NCBI GenBank assembly: GCA_028753945.1
Contig: JAPNXP010000013.1
Location: 5,209,501 to 5,273,500 of the forward strand
DNA: 64,000 bases
Direction of reading: 5' to 3'
From: Hexactinellida sp. DTS-2022
Lineage: Eukaryota; Porifera; Hexactinellida
Below the pieces are notes generated by a model. That model was given only the letters and a program-made list of their open reading frames with translations. It ran no database searches and was not told the origin of the DNA. Positions 37,101 to 44,279 of the stretch are shown here, one piece after another (within the stretch, counting starts at the first letter, position 1; each line of letters begins with the position of its first letter). The translations under genes were made by a program, and so were the position numbers.

Positions 37101-38974
37101 TCGCCTAATAGCAATTGCTCTAATAGCAATAATATTGCTCTATTAGCAAGTTATTTTTTGTCCCCAAGCGAGCATTTAATGTTAATTCTGTTCCTCTAAT
37201 GGTAAGTTCGCCTATTAGCAAGCAAATTTCGTGCAAAATGCGACTTGCTATTAGCCGAACATCACTGTATCGTTGTTGTTGTTGTTGTTGTTATCTAATT
37301 AACACCTCTAGGCTACACCGGGACCACCTGTGGTGATGACTTTAACGCCTGCGCCTCTCACCAGTGCTACCCCGAGGTGTCGTGTGTGGACCTGACGCCT
37401 CCCAGCCTGGTGGCGGAGTGTGCCACTTGTCCGAGTGGCACTTTGGGGGACGGAAGGGTTTGCGAGGATGTTAATGAGTGTGTCGGGGATTGGGATTATA
37501 GGCACAACTGTAGTGAGAGGGAGGTATGCGGGAATCTGATTGGTGGATTCGAGTGCAGCTGTGTAGCTGGGTATGAGAGAAACACAGCTGGTAGGTCTAT
37601 TTATAGAATGTATAAATAGTTGTATTTATAGAGTGTATAAATACAGTAATTCTATTTGTAGAGTATATAAATAGTGTAATTCTATTTATAGAGTATAGTA
37701 ACTCCGTTTAAGTGCACAAATTTCAATTTTCTTCATTAAATCCCCATTAAACCAATGAGTTTCATGAATACAGTCACTCGACATTTGACGACAAGAGATT
37801 AGCACACCATTAACTTGGGAAAGTGCTGCCTGCACTAATTTTAAAGAGTTTATTACTTGTTTAAAAGTTTTGATTTTAAACGCAATATTGAGTCATTAAT
37901 TAACCCAAATTTTGCCCAGAATATCCAAATTTGGACCCGATTAACTGAAAATAGGTTGTATTAGCTTCTATTAGGAAACTTACCTAATTACCCGGACTCA
38001 ACATTACTCCGTTATAAGTTTATTTATTACTTTGTTATTTAGGATTGTGTGTGGACATTGACGAGTGCCAGAAGCCGCTGTGCCACCAGACATGCGTCAA
38101 CAGCCCCGGCTCCTACCACTGCGAGTGTGTCGCAGGACTCTCTCTCTCAAGCGACACAATTTCGTGTGTCCCAAATGTGCCGTGTCTCTCCTCTCCTTGT
38201 GACACCAATTCACAAGTTTGTGCAATGATTGGTTCAAATCAGATATGTTTTTGTGCCACAGGTTATCTGCCAAATGAAATCGATTCGTTTTCATGTTTGG
38301 ATCTGAATGAATGCCAGACTCCTATTTGTGACCAGGATTGCACCAATCAGATTGGAGGGTACCTGTGTGGGTGTGAAAATGGTTATTCGCTATTTACAGA
38401 TGGCAGAAGTTGTCGCGACATAAATGAATGTGTCACTCCGAACACCTGCGATAACACCTTTGTATGCTCGAATTCGATTGGCTCTTACAAATGCATTGAC
38501 CCTCTAAACCCGTTCCCTTTGAACTCATCGATTCCTGAATTCTCATTGGACGTTCCTGGGATTATCGCCGGCAGTTTGTTCGCTGGAATTGTGTCGCTTT
38601 TGATTCTTGCAATTGTTCTGTATTTCTGTTACAAAGATATTTGGAGGTAGGTTTATACGAATATGGAGTAGACTCTGTTAATAGGAACACGGTTAAGGGA
38701 AATATCGGTTAAGGAGTACAAGGTTAATTCTCCTAGCCTATACAAATGCATGCAAGTTACTCCGGTTAATACGAATTCCGGTTAATACGAACATATTAAG
38801 ACGGTCCCCTGGTGTTCCTATTAACAGAGTATACTGTATTATGTACCTTTAAGAAGGTTGTTTATTGTTTGTTCTATTTTTAGATCTTGGAGGAGACGAG
38901 GGGGCAGAGAGAGTTCTGACGATTCTGAAATTGAATCTGGAACTAACTTCAATATTTTCAAAAATAAGAAGTAA
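17618..38974 (+). CDS. Cadherin-like / NIDO / AMOP / VWD / EGF type I membrane protein (22 exons)
   Basis: Exons: 17618-17644, 17712-17745, 17929-18156, 18221-18439, 18645-18839, 20906-21127, 21710-21971, 22603-22763, 23050-23352, 23508-23840, 23894-24205, 24376-24810, 24940-25085, 32692-33039, 33513-33692, 34062-34246, 34563-34942, 35497-36107, 36372-36876, 37312-37590, 38043-38646, 38884-38974. All phases agree and give about 2,019 residues. Order: short signal peptide; about four cadherin-like repeats at ~25-450 (DVNDNIP, NVNEHSP, AVDSDGD); Ig/FN3-like regions to ~910; NIDO ~912-1150; AMOP ~1200-1295 (CCY, CCA); VWD ~1305-1500 ([18 protein letters not shown]); MUC4/SUSD2-like post-VWD region; calcium-binding EGF repeats ~1700-1960 (DIDECQ, DLNECQ, DINECV); one membrane span (~1966-1988); a 30-residue basic/acidic cytosolic tail. 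The NIDO-AMOP-VWD-EGF block is known from MUC4-like proteins, so an epithelial adhesion or barrier role is inferred. The intron after 34942 has a GC donor. Confidence 0.85.
18916..20145 (-). CDS. NHL-repeat protein with N-terminal coiled coil, intronless, nested antisense
   Basis: A 409-residue frame when started at MATNLPP; an upstream in-frame Met would add ten residues, but the chosen start aligns with the second NHL gene at 46907. Residues ~25-105 form a coiled coil. From ~165 to the end there are NHL-type beta-propeller repeats, shown by phrases such as [35 protein letters not shown] and [17 protein letters not shown]. This is the coiled-coil/NHL half of TRIM-NHL proteins; no RING or B-box is present, so ubiquitin ligase activity is not expected, while protein or RNA binding through the propeller is. 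It lies on the opposite strand within the host intron 18840-20905. It is diverged from, but clearly related to, the copy at 46907-48139. Confidence 0.88.
   Translation of the reverse strand: MATNLPPNVPLNTFAQFDAVAIEIAQTFDPLIAQLIARRDALLLELSQLREDYTIKETTRKAAIQELELTRQQLQLMSLKVNTNIPIHQQATELYQQGLEGLSTPTKLPCPLFDCPTLQTLRSVISGFGELSVWEVPDYSKKVEPTLTAGKTGTGAKQLDAYGLSIDEPNRLIYVADCGNSRIQVVSFEGKFVTSFGQGILKAPYGIAVTEEHLLVTDMTHDSLFQFGKQDRKLKNRTGTKGTEGQLCYPHGLAIDTNGDVFVADYGNNRISRYSKELQFETCLGTGQLYGPRDVNLTTECVVVLDRSPNCVHFLSRNGSLLSSCISNGEDCLVNNSSFFCLDPAGNIIISDIRQHAIKIFSRSGQHIHTIGKRGDKKGEFIDPNGISISQLGTIFVVSHNPNYSLQCF
20596..20790. mobile_element. CAGT-type MITE, TTATTATGAACA subfamily
   Basis: Begins ACAGTCAGGTTCTTATTATG and contains TTCATAATAGAG, an inverted TTGTTCATAAG and TGTTCACAATAA words. 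A second copy in inverted order lies at about 54046-54240. Non-coding. Confidence 0.7.
21275..21708 (+). repeat. Long (TTG)n/(TTA)n microsatellite at an intron's 3' end
   Basis: About 430 bases of interleaved TTG and TTA triplets running directly into the acceptor at 21708-21709. The blocks repeat on a scale of ~120 bases, indicating segmental duplication within the array. The poly-Asn, poly-Leu and poly-Ile open frames here on both strands are artefacts. Confidence 0.95.
25155..25275 (-). pseudogene. 5' fragment of an NHL-repeat gene
   Basis: On the minus strand the first ~38 codons ([18 protein letters not shown] and onward) match the start of the NHL gene at 46907. Coding homology then stops abruptly at about 25155, where the sequence runs into a GTT/GGT repeat just inside the host intron. 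The homology continues upstream of the start codon: about 25276-25645 is an inverted copy of 46545-46906. So this is a truncated duplicate with an intact 5' flank and no propeller. The longer frame through the repeat is not a plausible protein. Confidence 0.85.
25775..26977 (-). CDS. SEC14-like CRAL-TRIO/GOLD protein 1, intronless, nested antisense
   Basis: A 400-residue intronless frame. CRAL-TRIO N-terminal helices occupy ~15-75 ([20 protein letters not shown]), the CRAL-TRIO lipid-binding domain ~85-265 ([34 protein letters not shown]) and a GOLD domain ~285-395 ([20 protein letters not shown]). The length and order match vertebrate SEC14L2-type proteins, which carry hydrophobic ligands such as phospholipids, squalene or tocopherol between membranes. 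No signal peptide or membrane span is visible, so it should be cytosolic. It lies antisense within host intron 25086-32691, next to the NHL fragment on the same strand. It is more diverged from copies 2 and 3 than they are from each other in the upstream flank, and its ligand is unknown. Confidence 0.9.
   Translation of the reverse strand: MATNFPEPIDTQEFTKVEQQALLDLRELIQDVLQERPHFDNDYYLIKWLQARKLNIHKTEKMIRRNTEYLEQNGLDYIDQWQVPEVMVKYLPHGTFGEDREGHPVQYHRFGRIDLKGLTQCTSKLEQIRHLQKSSVQTQVLLEKASCKWGRRIDSIVLVVDLEGLGIHHFHPRSMLIFKSIIRASEDNYPETLALIFIITNSPLFHVGWEFASHFVDEGTKKKIKFIRLNECETKLRRYIAPDQLPQCYGGTACHPDTFCTDTLGMGGIIPERYYLKNILENERQSELTLVPVPARSSAQVPITVTQPKAILCWIFQTESYDINFAIYYQPPDEVVPCHLTELNCVRALQRCDSQVVPEKGDIMCATPGTYILYWDNTYSWFHNKEVQYICEIVEPNATF
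27000..29140. other. Host-intron region without genes: MITE, GC-rich hairpins and tandem repeats
   Basis: No gene seen. Contents: a hairpin MITE (27360-27482); a short GC-rich island (27840-27945) with three neighbouring stem-loops; three copies of a ~125-base tandem unit (about 27990-28330) built on AAATTTATAAATGCGAAATT and GTAAACAACAACAACAAATA; then AT-rich sequence. From about 28774 the left arm of the large palindrome begins. Confidence 0.6.
27360..27482. mobile_element. Hairpin MITE with TCTAAAATTGCAGCT ends
   Basis: A copy of the hairpin family: AAATCTAAAATTGCAGCTTT at the left, GATGTAATTTTAGATTTTTC at the right. The inner inverted pair GAGGCACTAC and GTAGTGCCTC gives near full self-complementarity. 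Confidence 0.85.
29145..30347 (-). CDS. SEC14-like CRAL-TRIO/GOLD protein 2, left arm of palindrome
   Basis: A 400-residue intronless frame started at MATPFPEP, the start conserved in all three copies; an in-frame Met eight codons upstream is less likely. Domains match copy 1: CRAL-TRIO N-terminal helices ~15-75, lipid pocket ~85-265, GOLD ~285-395. The GOLD half is almost identical to copies 1 and 3, while substitutions cluster in the lipid-pocket half (for example [20 protein letters not shown] here versus [20 protein letters not shown] in copy 3). That pattern fits gene conversion of the 3' half or selection for different ligands. The gene is divergently paired with copy 3, with 287 bases between start codons, so a shared promoter is possible. 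Confidence 0.9.
   Translation of the reverse strand: MATPFPEPIQTRVFKEVEQQALLDLRGLIQDVLQERPHFDNDYYLIKWLKARRLNIHKTEKMIRRNTEYFEQNGLDYIDQWQFTEVMVKYLPHGGFGEDREGHPVQYNRIGRTDLRGLTQSTSKLELMKHLHKSSVQSDLVLEKASCKLGRRIDKVVLVIDLEGLGIHHFHPRSMLIFKAIVQASEDNYPETVALILVIINSPVFHMAWEFASHFIDEGTKKKMQFIRPSECETKLRRYIAPDQLPQCYGGTACHPDTFCTDSLGMGGIIPERYYLKNILENERRSELKIVPVPARSSAQVPITVTQPKAILCWIFQTESYDINFAIYYQPPDEVVPCHLTELNCVRALQRCDSQVVPEKGDIMCVTPGTYILYWDNTYSWFHNKEVQYICEIVEPNSTF
30635..31837 (+). CDS. SEC14-like CRAL-TRIO/GOLD protein 3, right arm of palindrome
   Basis: A 400-residue intronless frame starting MATPFPEP. It has CRAL-TRIO N-terminal helices, a CRAL-TRIO lipid pocket and a C-terminal GOLD domain, as in SEC14L2-type lipid-transfer proteins. 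It is the only one of the three copies on the host gene's strand, so it could be confused with host exons, but no host splice phase uses it. The downstream flank (about 31950-32220) is shared with the region upstream of the NHL gene at 46380-46540, a trace of an older SEC14-like to NHL gene order. Confidence 0.9.
   Translation: MATPFPEPIDTQEFTKVEQQALLDLRELIQDVLQERPRFDNDYYLIKWLKARRLNIHKTEKMIRRNTEYLEQNGLDYIDQWQVPEVMVKYLPHGGFGEDREGHPVQYNRFGRLDLKGFFQATTKLEMFRYMQKTNLQSEVPLEKASCKLGRRIDSIVLVIDLEGLGLHHFHPRSMLIIKSIIRASEDNYPETLALILIIINSPVFHMAWEFVSHFIDEGTKKKIMFIRPSECEEKLRRYIAPDQLPQCYGGTACRPDTFCTDSLGMGGIIPERYYLKNILENERQSELTIVPVPARSSAQVPITVTQPKAILCWIFQTESYDINFAIYYQPPDEVVPCNLTELNCVRALQRCDSQVVPEKGDIMCATPGTYILYWDNTYSWFHNKEVQYICEIVEPNSTF
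33067..33238. mobile_element. MITE with TATATAGAGCTCAGC ends, copy 1
   Basis: Starts TATATAGAGCTCAGCTTTGT and ends with complementary CTAGAGCTGAGCTCTATATA. The interior ACTAAAAGCCCAGGCTTACT is shared with the copy at about 43663-43830. Non-coding, in a host intron. Confidence 0.85.
33286..33425. mobile_element. CAGT-type MITE relative, CTCGTTATAAC subfamily
   Basis: Begins TACATTGAACTCTCGTTATA and carries CTTCGTTATATCC, TTCGTTATAAGC and TTTCGTTATATCGGGAG words. Relatives lie at about 42718-42852 and 43292-43471, the latter with a complete ACAGTCAACTCTCGTTATAA left end. Confidence 0.65.
33717..34013. mobile_element. CAGT-type MITE, TTAATAGGAACACCAGGGGA subfamily
   Basis: Left end TACAGTATACTCTGTTAATA and right end CTAACGAGGTCCTACTGTAT, with GGTCCCCTGGTGTTCC near the right end and its complement near the left. 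It lies in the NIDO/AMOP intron of the adhesion gene. Confidence 0.8.
34316..34562. mobile_element. Tandem hairpin MITE copies bordering a splice acceptor
   Basis: About two and a half head-to-tail copies of the ACAGCTGTAATTTTAGA hairpin family. The last copy ends CTGTAATTTTAGATTTTTTT and runs straight into TAG at the acceptor (34561-34562) of the AMOP exon, so the element's T-rich end serves as the polypyrimidine tract. Confidence 0.85.
34943..35496 (+). other. Predicted GC-AG intron in the VWD region
   Basis: The VWD domain reads [10 protein letters not shown]... to NGIG, then resumes EYILTKSG in the next exon. The only junction that keeps the frame and the domain is ATAG|GCAAGT to TTTAG|GTGAAT, giving GC at the donor. 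AG|GCAAGT is the typical strong consensus of GC-AG introns. The intron contains a GCTTAATAGAG-type MITE at 35274-35459. Confidence 0.8.
35274..35459. mobile_element. CAGT-type MITE, GCTTAATAGAG subfamily, long copy
   Basis: Left end ACAGTCGACTCCGCTTAATA and right end TATTAAGCGGAGTCTACTGT are near-perfect inverted repeats flanked by TA. Two internal GACCCGATTAAGCGG blocks are present. It is the best-defined copy of this family here. Confidence 0.85.
36932..37074. mobile_element. CAGT-type MITE, GGTTATAAGAACAT subfamily, copy 2
   Basis: Left ACAGTAGATGCCGGATATAA and right TTATAACCGGCATCCACTAT; internal CAGTTCCCGACGATGTTC is shared with the copies at 7138, 43538, 45694 and 51263. Confidence 0.8.
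37092..37270. mobile_element. CAGT-type MITE, AATAGCAAG subfamily, copy 2
   Basis: Left ACAGTAGTGTTCGCCTAATA and right TATTAGCCGAACATCACTGT form inverted ends, with internal ATTGCTCTATTAGCAAG. It sits directly downstream of another MITE in the same intron. Confidence 0.8.
38665..38838. mobile_element. CAGT-type MITE, CTCTGTTAATAGGAACAC subfamily
   Basis: Left GTAGACTCTGTTAATAGGAA and right TTCCTATTAACAGAGTATAC, with internal CATGCATGCAA-like and ACGGTCCCCTGG words shared with copies at 33717, 48718 and 50083. Confidence 0.8.
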
Positions 38975-39258
38975 ATAAACAAATTAGTTTATCTCAAAAT
39001 TATTATATTTTTATTTATTTATATTTATTAACTTTATACCTTTGTTTATTAAATTAGTAATATATTTCTGTTTTATTTTCTCGTTAATAGCGACACATCT
39101 CAAAGGGTGTGAAAAATATTTTTTATTTCAACTAATTTAATGTGTATTTTTGTCTACGAAATACTTTATTCAAAACATAGAGATTTAATCAAAAACTTAT
39201 TTACAAATTATTTACAAATAAAAGTAATTAAACATAACAACAACAACAACAACAGGTA

Positions 39259-40506
39259 TTAAAGTTGGTTTGAACAAGAGGAAGTATCCAGTTTCTTGAC
39301 GTAGGTTTCGTCGGTCCAAACATTGTTATCGTTAAGCAGTGGTTCTTCTAATTCCTGTTTTTTCAAATCGTACCTTAAAACCTGTTTTTGACTGCAACAC
39401 AATTTCTCTCCGATTTTTCGTCCGTTTTTAATCAGGAAATAAAAGTGCGATATTATAATACCCAAATTGAAGGCTAGACACACGGAGTATATGTACGTTA
39501 TTACGGTGTCCCTTACTTCCATATACTCGGTAACTTCTTTCCCGGAATAGAACTTTAGTTCCATATTGAGTCTCCAAAAGTAGCAGGTCCGGATTATTAT
39601 CAAGTCGGTGATATCGAGGGCAATGCCAACCACTTGTGCTGCCACGTACAGAAATACGAATGCCACTACTAACCCAGTCACACAGGAAATCACTCGGGAT
39701 TCCTTAATCGCGTTCTTATTAGGTGTTAGTTTCAGTTCCAGTGGCATTTCCTTGTTTCGCTTCGAGATGCTAAGTGTCCTTATTAGTTGTACGGCGAAAA
39801 TACAGATCAGCAACCAATCAAATATGATTGAACTTGCCCACACAATTAGGCCTGGTACAAACAGATAGATTGTGCTCGATAGAATTAGAACCAAAGCGGC
39901 TTTTAGAGCCAGAATGACAACCAATGATTTCACAGTTGTCAGTTTCCGTTCGCCTTTGTACATTTTCGATAGGTACAACATTGTGATTCCAACGAGGGAA
40001 ATTAGACAAAGGACTGAAGTTAAATTAACCGCGCGGATTAATATCAAAACTGGTTCTTTCATTGCGATTGAATGCAAATCCGTTTCGTAATTAAAGCATT
40101 CCTCTTGGCTCCTATCGTTGCTAGAGAACTCGATCATATGGTATTTAGGATCGTAATTGATGACGTAGAAATACTCCATAAGGGCAAGGGATTTCCTGAT
40201 GACTTCAAATGATAGGATGGAAATGAAAAGTGAGTGTTTTATGCGTTGGGATTTGAGGTGGAAAAGTCGTTGAATCGTGTTTGTTGATTCTGTTTTGTTT
40301 ACTCGTGAGGCTTCACATTTGTTGAGATACAAACTTGAGACATAATACCATATCCAGAATATGCATATTATAATCACAATTATTGTGGAAGTTAGTAGAA
40401 TGTAGTCGAGGATTCTTGGTTCAGGGTCCAATTCAATTGTTGTTGTTGTGTTGATCAGCATGTTGTTGGGTTTGTTTATTTGTTGTTTTTGTGATTTTTT
40501 GATCAA
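39259..40506 (-). CDS. Orphan multi-pass membrane protein, intronless
   Basis: A 415-residue frame with about seven hydrophobic segments: near residues 35-62, 160-185, 197-220, 222-245, 280-312 and 338-362, with a further weaker segment near 95-115. A charged C-terminal tail (~370-415) carries a dileucine-like EEPLL. The N-terminus has no cleavable signal, and an alternative start lies at the second Met (residue 16). The layout could suit a G-protein-coupled receptor or similar seven-span protein, but I see no DRY, NPxxY or other class motif and do not recognise a family. It lies between the adhesion-receptor gene and the TBC gene on the opposite strand to both. Confidence 0.8.
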   Translation of the reverse strand: MIKKSQKQQINKPNNMLINTTTTIELDPEPRILDYILLTSTIIVIIICIFWIWYYVSSLYLNKCEASRVNKTESTNTIQRLFHLKSQRIKHSLFISILSFEVIRKSLALMEYFYVINYDPKYHMIEFSSNDRSQEECFNYETDLHSIAMKEPVLILIRAVNLTSVLCLISLVGITMLYLSKMYKGERKLTTVKSLVVILALKAALVLILSSTIYLFVPGLIVWASSIIFDWLLICIFAVQLIRTLSISKRNKEMPLELKLTPNKNAIKESRVISCVTGLVVAFVFLYVAAQVVGIALDITDLIIIRTCYFWRLNMELKFYSGKEVTEYMEVRDTVITYIYSVCLAFNLGIIISHFYFLIKNGRKIGEKLCCSQKQVLRYDLKKQELEEPLLNDNNVWTDETYVKKLDTSSCSNQL

Positions 40507-41117
40507 TTTATAGTTGAAAATATTTGCTGGTATTGCAAAATTAATTACTGATATTACTCGTAATTTCCTCTGGTGGTTTACCCTTATGTTGAAAGCATAC
40601 TTTCAGTAACATTGTGCAATGTTATAGTGGTTAATTTAAGGATTTTCTCCTGACTGACTTTGGTTGAAATATACTTTCGGATAATTTATATTTTGTAAGC
40701 AAATAAATTGTAATCTTTTGAGAGTTCGTATAAACTTACTTTGTGATTTGTAATATTTAATTATGTTTAGTTCCATATTGTGTCAGGGTTAGTTCCAAAT
40801 TGATTTGATAACTATTCCGTCTTACAAATATAATTCTTGTAATTTTTCCTTTGTTTTTCGGGTATTTTTAATTACGAATTTCCTTTTTGATTGCTATTAC
40901 AAAATGTTTGGGACTATTTTAAAATTTCCAGTTATTTTATTACAAAATTAGTGATTACTAATATTTGGGCCAATTTTAGTTCAATTTTCTGCCAATTTTA
41001 TATATTTTATATTACAACTATTTAATTTGAAAGTATTGTTAATTTGTTTTTGTAACCAAAGGTTTTCTAGTTGTGTTTACATCATTGTTTGTTTGTTTAT
41101 TGTTAGCTATATTCAAA

Positions 41118-42269
41118 ATGAATTGTTGGCGAAAAGAAAAATACAAACAAATCAATTTAGCTCTGAAACAACAAACAACTGACCAATCAAAACTCCGATC
41201 TTTCTGCCGAACTCAAGGTGGCCTCCTTGACAACGAAACCCGGTCAAAGGTATGGCCGAAATTAATAACCTACAACAGCGACACAATTAACCACATGCCA
41301 CCTTTCGAAACCACAAACGGCTTCGAAGTGGTCACCCAATCAAATTTCGAGCAAGTTTTCAAAGATTTTTCAACCCATAAAGATTATAAAATTGTAAAAA
41401 TGGATGTAAAACGTTCTGGTTCTAGAATGCCGAAAAGAATGACAGAACACGAAACTTTAAAGTGGCAGGGTCACACCATACAGCTCATTATGAATGTATT
41501 GCACCATGGGACACATTTACACTATTACCAAGGCTACCATGACATAGCATTAACGGTCTTATTGTGTTTCGGATATTGCCCAATTGCGACAGTTTTCCTA
41601 TGGTTTGTATCACAGAATTTCTTGGTTGACTTCATGTATAAGGATATGTCGAAAACGAGTAATATTCTCAAATTCCTGAATGGAATTGTTTCGCAAGCGA
41701 ATCCTAAAATCGGTGTTTTTCTGGTGAAAAGTGGTGTAGGCGAAATATTTTGTCTGTCATGGTTGATCACCTGGTTTAGCCATTCCTTAGGTGATATAGG
41801 GTTGCTATCGAGATTTTTTGATTTATTTATTGTTTCACACCCTTTTATGCCACTTTACGTGACAGCAGCCATTGTGTTGGAGCGTAGCAACGAGTTGGTG
41901 ACAGTGGAATGTGAAATGGCACAAGTCCACCAGTTTTTATCGCAAATTCCAAAAGAGACTCGTTTCGAAACGATTATCCAATCAGCGCTGATTCTTTACA
42001 ACTCGCATCCGCCTTATAAGTTGTCTCGAATTAACCACATTCCATTGACACCTCTCCTTAGCAACAAGAGACACACTCAGGTATTTGTCACCCGCCGCTT
42101 CAGTCTAAGGCGAATTCTGAAATTCTTAAAATCGACAAAATGGAATGTGTTTAAAAAAGGGGATAATTTGTATTTTCCTTTTACAGTCACTGTATCTATT
42201 GTTGTTGTTAGTGTTGTTATTAGTGCAAGTTTGTTTGTGTTGAATTATTATGAAATTGTTGAGATTTGA
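41118..42269 (+). CDS. TBC1D20-like RabGAP with C-terminal membrane anchor, intronless
   Basis: A 383-residue frame with the TBC catalytic signature. The arginine finger sits in VKMDVKR (IxxDxxR type) and the glutamine finger in YYQGYHDI. The N-terminal GGLLDNETRSKVWPKL and the middle SWLITWFSHSLGD match TBC1D20, a GAP that acts on Rab1 and Rab18 at the ER and Golgi. A hydrophobic segment near the C-terminus (TVSIVVVSVVISASLFVLNY) is the expected tail anchor. Length agrees with the family (human about 403). The ATG at 41118 was chosen because the preceding codons sit in a T-rich tract and TBC1D20 similarity starts soon after it. Both catalytic fingers are intact, so an active GAP is expected. 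Confidence 0.92.
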   Translation: MNCWRKEKYKQINLALKQQTTDQSKLRSFCRTQGGLLDNETRSKVWPKLITYNSDTINHMPPFETTNGFEVVTQSNFEQVFKDFSTHKDYKIVKMDVKRSGSRMPKRMTEHETLKWQGHTIQLIMNVLHHGTHLHYYQGYHDIALTVLLCFGYCPIATVFLWFVSQNFLVDFMYKDMSKTSNILKFLNGIVSQANPKIGVFLVKSGVGEIFCLSWLITWFSHSLGDIGLLSRFFDLFIVSHPFMPLYVTAAIVLERSNELVTVECEMAQVHQFLSQIPKETRFETIIQSALILYNSHPPYKLSRINHIPLTPLLSNKRHTQVFVTRRFSLRRILKFLKSTKWNVFKKGDNLYFPFTVTVSIVVVSVVISASLFVLNYYEIVEI

Positions 42270-43103
42270 AGTATGTTGTTTATTTGTTTGTTTGTTTATT
42301 GGGATATATTGTTGTTGTTGTGATTCAAATTTAGATTTATATAAAGTGGATTATATTAATTTTTCAATTATTTGCCTTGTTTGTTTGTTTGTTTATTTGT
42401 TTGTTTACAATTTAGTCATCTATTAAACCTGACTTTAGGTTCCTATAGATTCTATTAATTTGCTAATAATAAGAACTAATTACCTAATATGTCAGTTCCA
42501 TTATTAGTACAGTTATTCTATTTATAGTACGAATAATGTTCTAGAACTTTCCAGTAGATTCCAGATAAATTTCTACAATTCTAATGGCTGCCTTCTCTGC
42601 ATACAAATGTGTTGAATATGTTTCATAGCCAATAAAATAGCTAATTTTCAAAATAAATTGTATAAATATTAAATAGTAACCATTTGGGCCATTAGATTAT
42701 TTACGATTTTAGCAAACTCCCGTTATAACGAAATGGAGATTTTCCCCCAGAGCACTAAATGCATTAATTACTATCTGCTTATAACGAATACCCGGGTATA
42801 ACAAAGGGATTTACAGGTCCCAAACACTTCGTTATAACGAGAGTTCTCTGTATTACTTTTAAAATGAGTTCAGTTACAAGTTATTTTTTTGGAGGCACTA
42901 CTAATCAACCAACCACCAAAATATAATGCCTCATAAGGACATGCTGTCGGCACAGCTGTAATTTTAGACTTTTCAATCAGTTATATTTTTCGCACTTTCT
43001 TTTGGAGGCACTACTAATCAACCAACCACCAAAATATAGTGCCTCATAAGCTGTCGGCACAGCTGTAATTTTACACTTTTTGCTTTTATTTAAACCGAGT
43101 AGC
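42270..43103. other. Gap between TBC gene and DNAJA-like gene: MITEs, no J-domain exon
   Basis: It holds TTTG-type simple repeats, a CTCGTTATAAC-type MITE (about 42718-42852) and two tandem hairpin MITE copies (42886-43080). I searched by eye on the plus strand for a J-domain exon (YYDxLGV, HPD) and saw none. The last hairpin copy ends within 25 bases of the DNAJA-like exon. Confidence 0.6.
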
Positions 43104-44218
43104 ATGTTTTCCGGGAGTGACGACATATTCTCTATGTTTGGGGGCGGGGGCGGGGGAGGGGGACACCCTTTCGAGTCTCTTTTCGGCGGACAGCTGGCAA
43201 GCAGGAACAGACGGAGAAAAGGAAAGACATTTATGGTTCCACATGAAGTTAGTTATATTATGTTATCCATGGTTTATTGATGCAATATGTTACAGTCAAC
43301 TCTCGTTATAACCAAGTCGGATATAACGAAATTCCGCTTATAACGAAGTAATTTAAATCCCATATAGCCTCTAAGCTATTGATTTACTCCGGTTATAACT
43401 TATAACCGAACTCTGCTTATAACGAAATGAAACTACGGTCCCAAGCACTTCGTTATAACGGGAGTTGACTGTAGTTCTATATTGTCCATAGTTCATACTG
43501 TATTCTCATGGCAAGATTGTTCTATTGAATTCCTAAGAACATTATATGCAGTTCCCGACGATGTTTTTATAACTGGCATCCATTGTATTAACAGTACATT
43601 AAATAAGAGATATCTTATATGTAGACCGTCTATTTCTAGCCCAGGTTTTCTTACATGGGAATCCTTATATAGAGCTGAGCTTTGTAGAGTTCAGATTTTT
43701 TCCCATACTAAAAGCCCAGGCTTACTTTCTAAAGGTCAATTTCAAACTCTGGAAAAAACTGACCTTTCTCAGTGCATGAATACACATAGTGAAAAACTGA
43801 ACTCTACAAAGCTCAGCTCTATATAAGTAATTTCTTCTTACATATACATTAGTATTACCCATAAAAAGCAGGGCTTTGGTCTACAGAATTTATAGACGGT
43901 CTACAATTTTTTGGCTTATTTGTATGGGCTTTTATAGACCGTCTACATATAAGGATGCTCATTAAATAAATAGTGTGTATAATGCTCTATGCTACATAGG
44001 TTACGCTTGACCAGCTATACACGGGGTCCACTGGATCTGTTAGCTTCGACAGAGATGTTATTTGCAGCAAGTGTCGGGGGGCGGGCGGGAAGCCGGGGGC
44101 TGTGCAGAAGTGTCGCGAGTGTCGCGGGCAGGGCGTAGTCATGAAGGTTATGCAGTCAGGACCTGGTATGTGTAGTGACAGCTTATAGTATAGTGACAGC
44201 TTATAGTATAGTATACAG

Positions 44219-44279
<61 letters not shown>

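Noticed and set aside
42270..43103. Search for a J-domain exon upstream of the DNAJA-like gene
   Set aside because: No HPD or YYDxLGV text was found in plus-strand frames; only MITEs and simple repeats are present.
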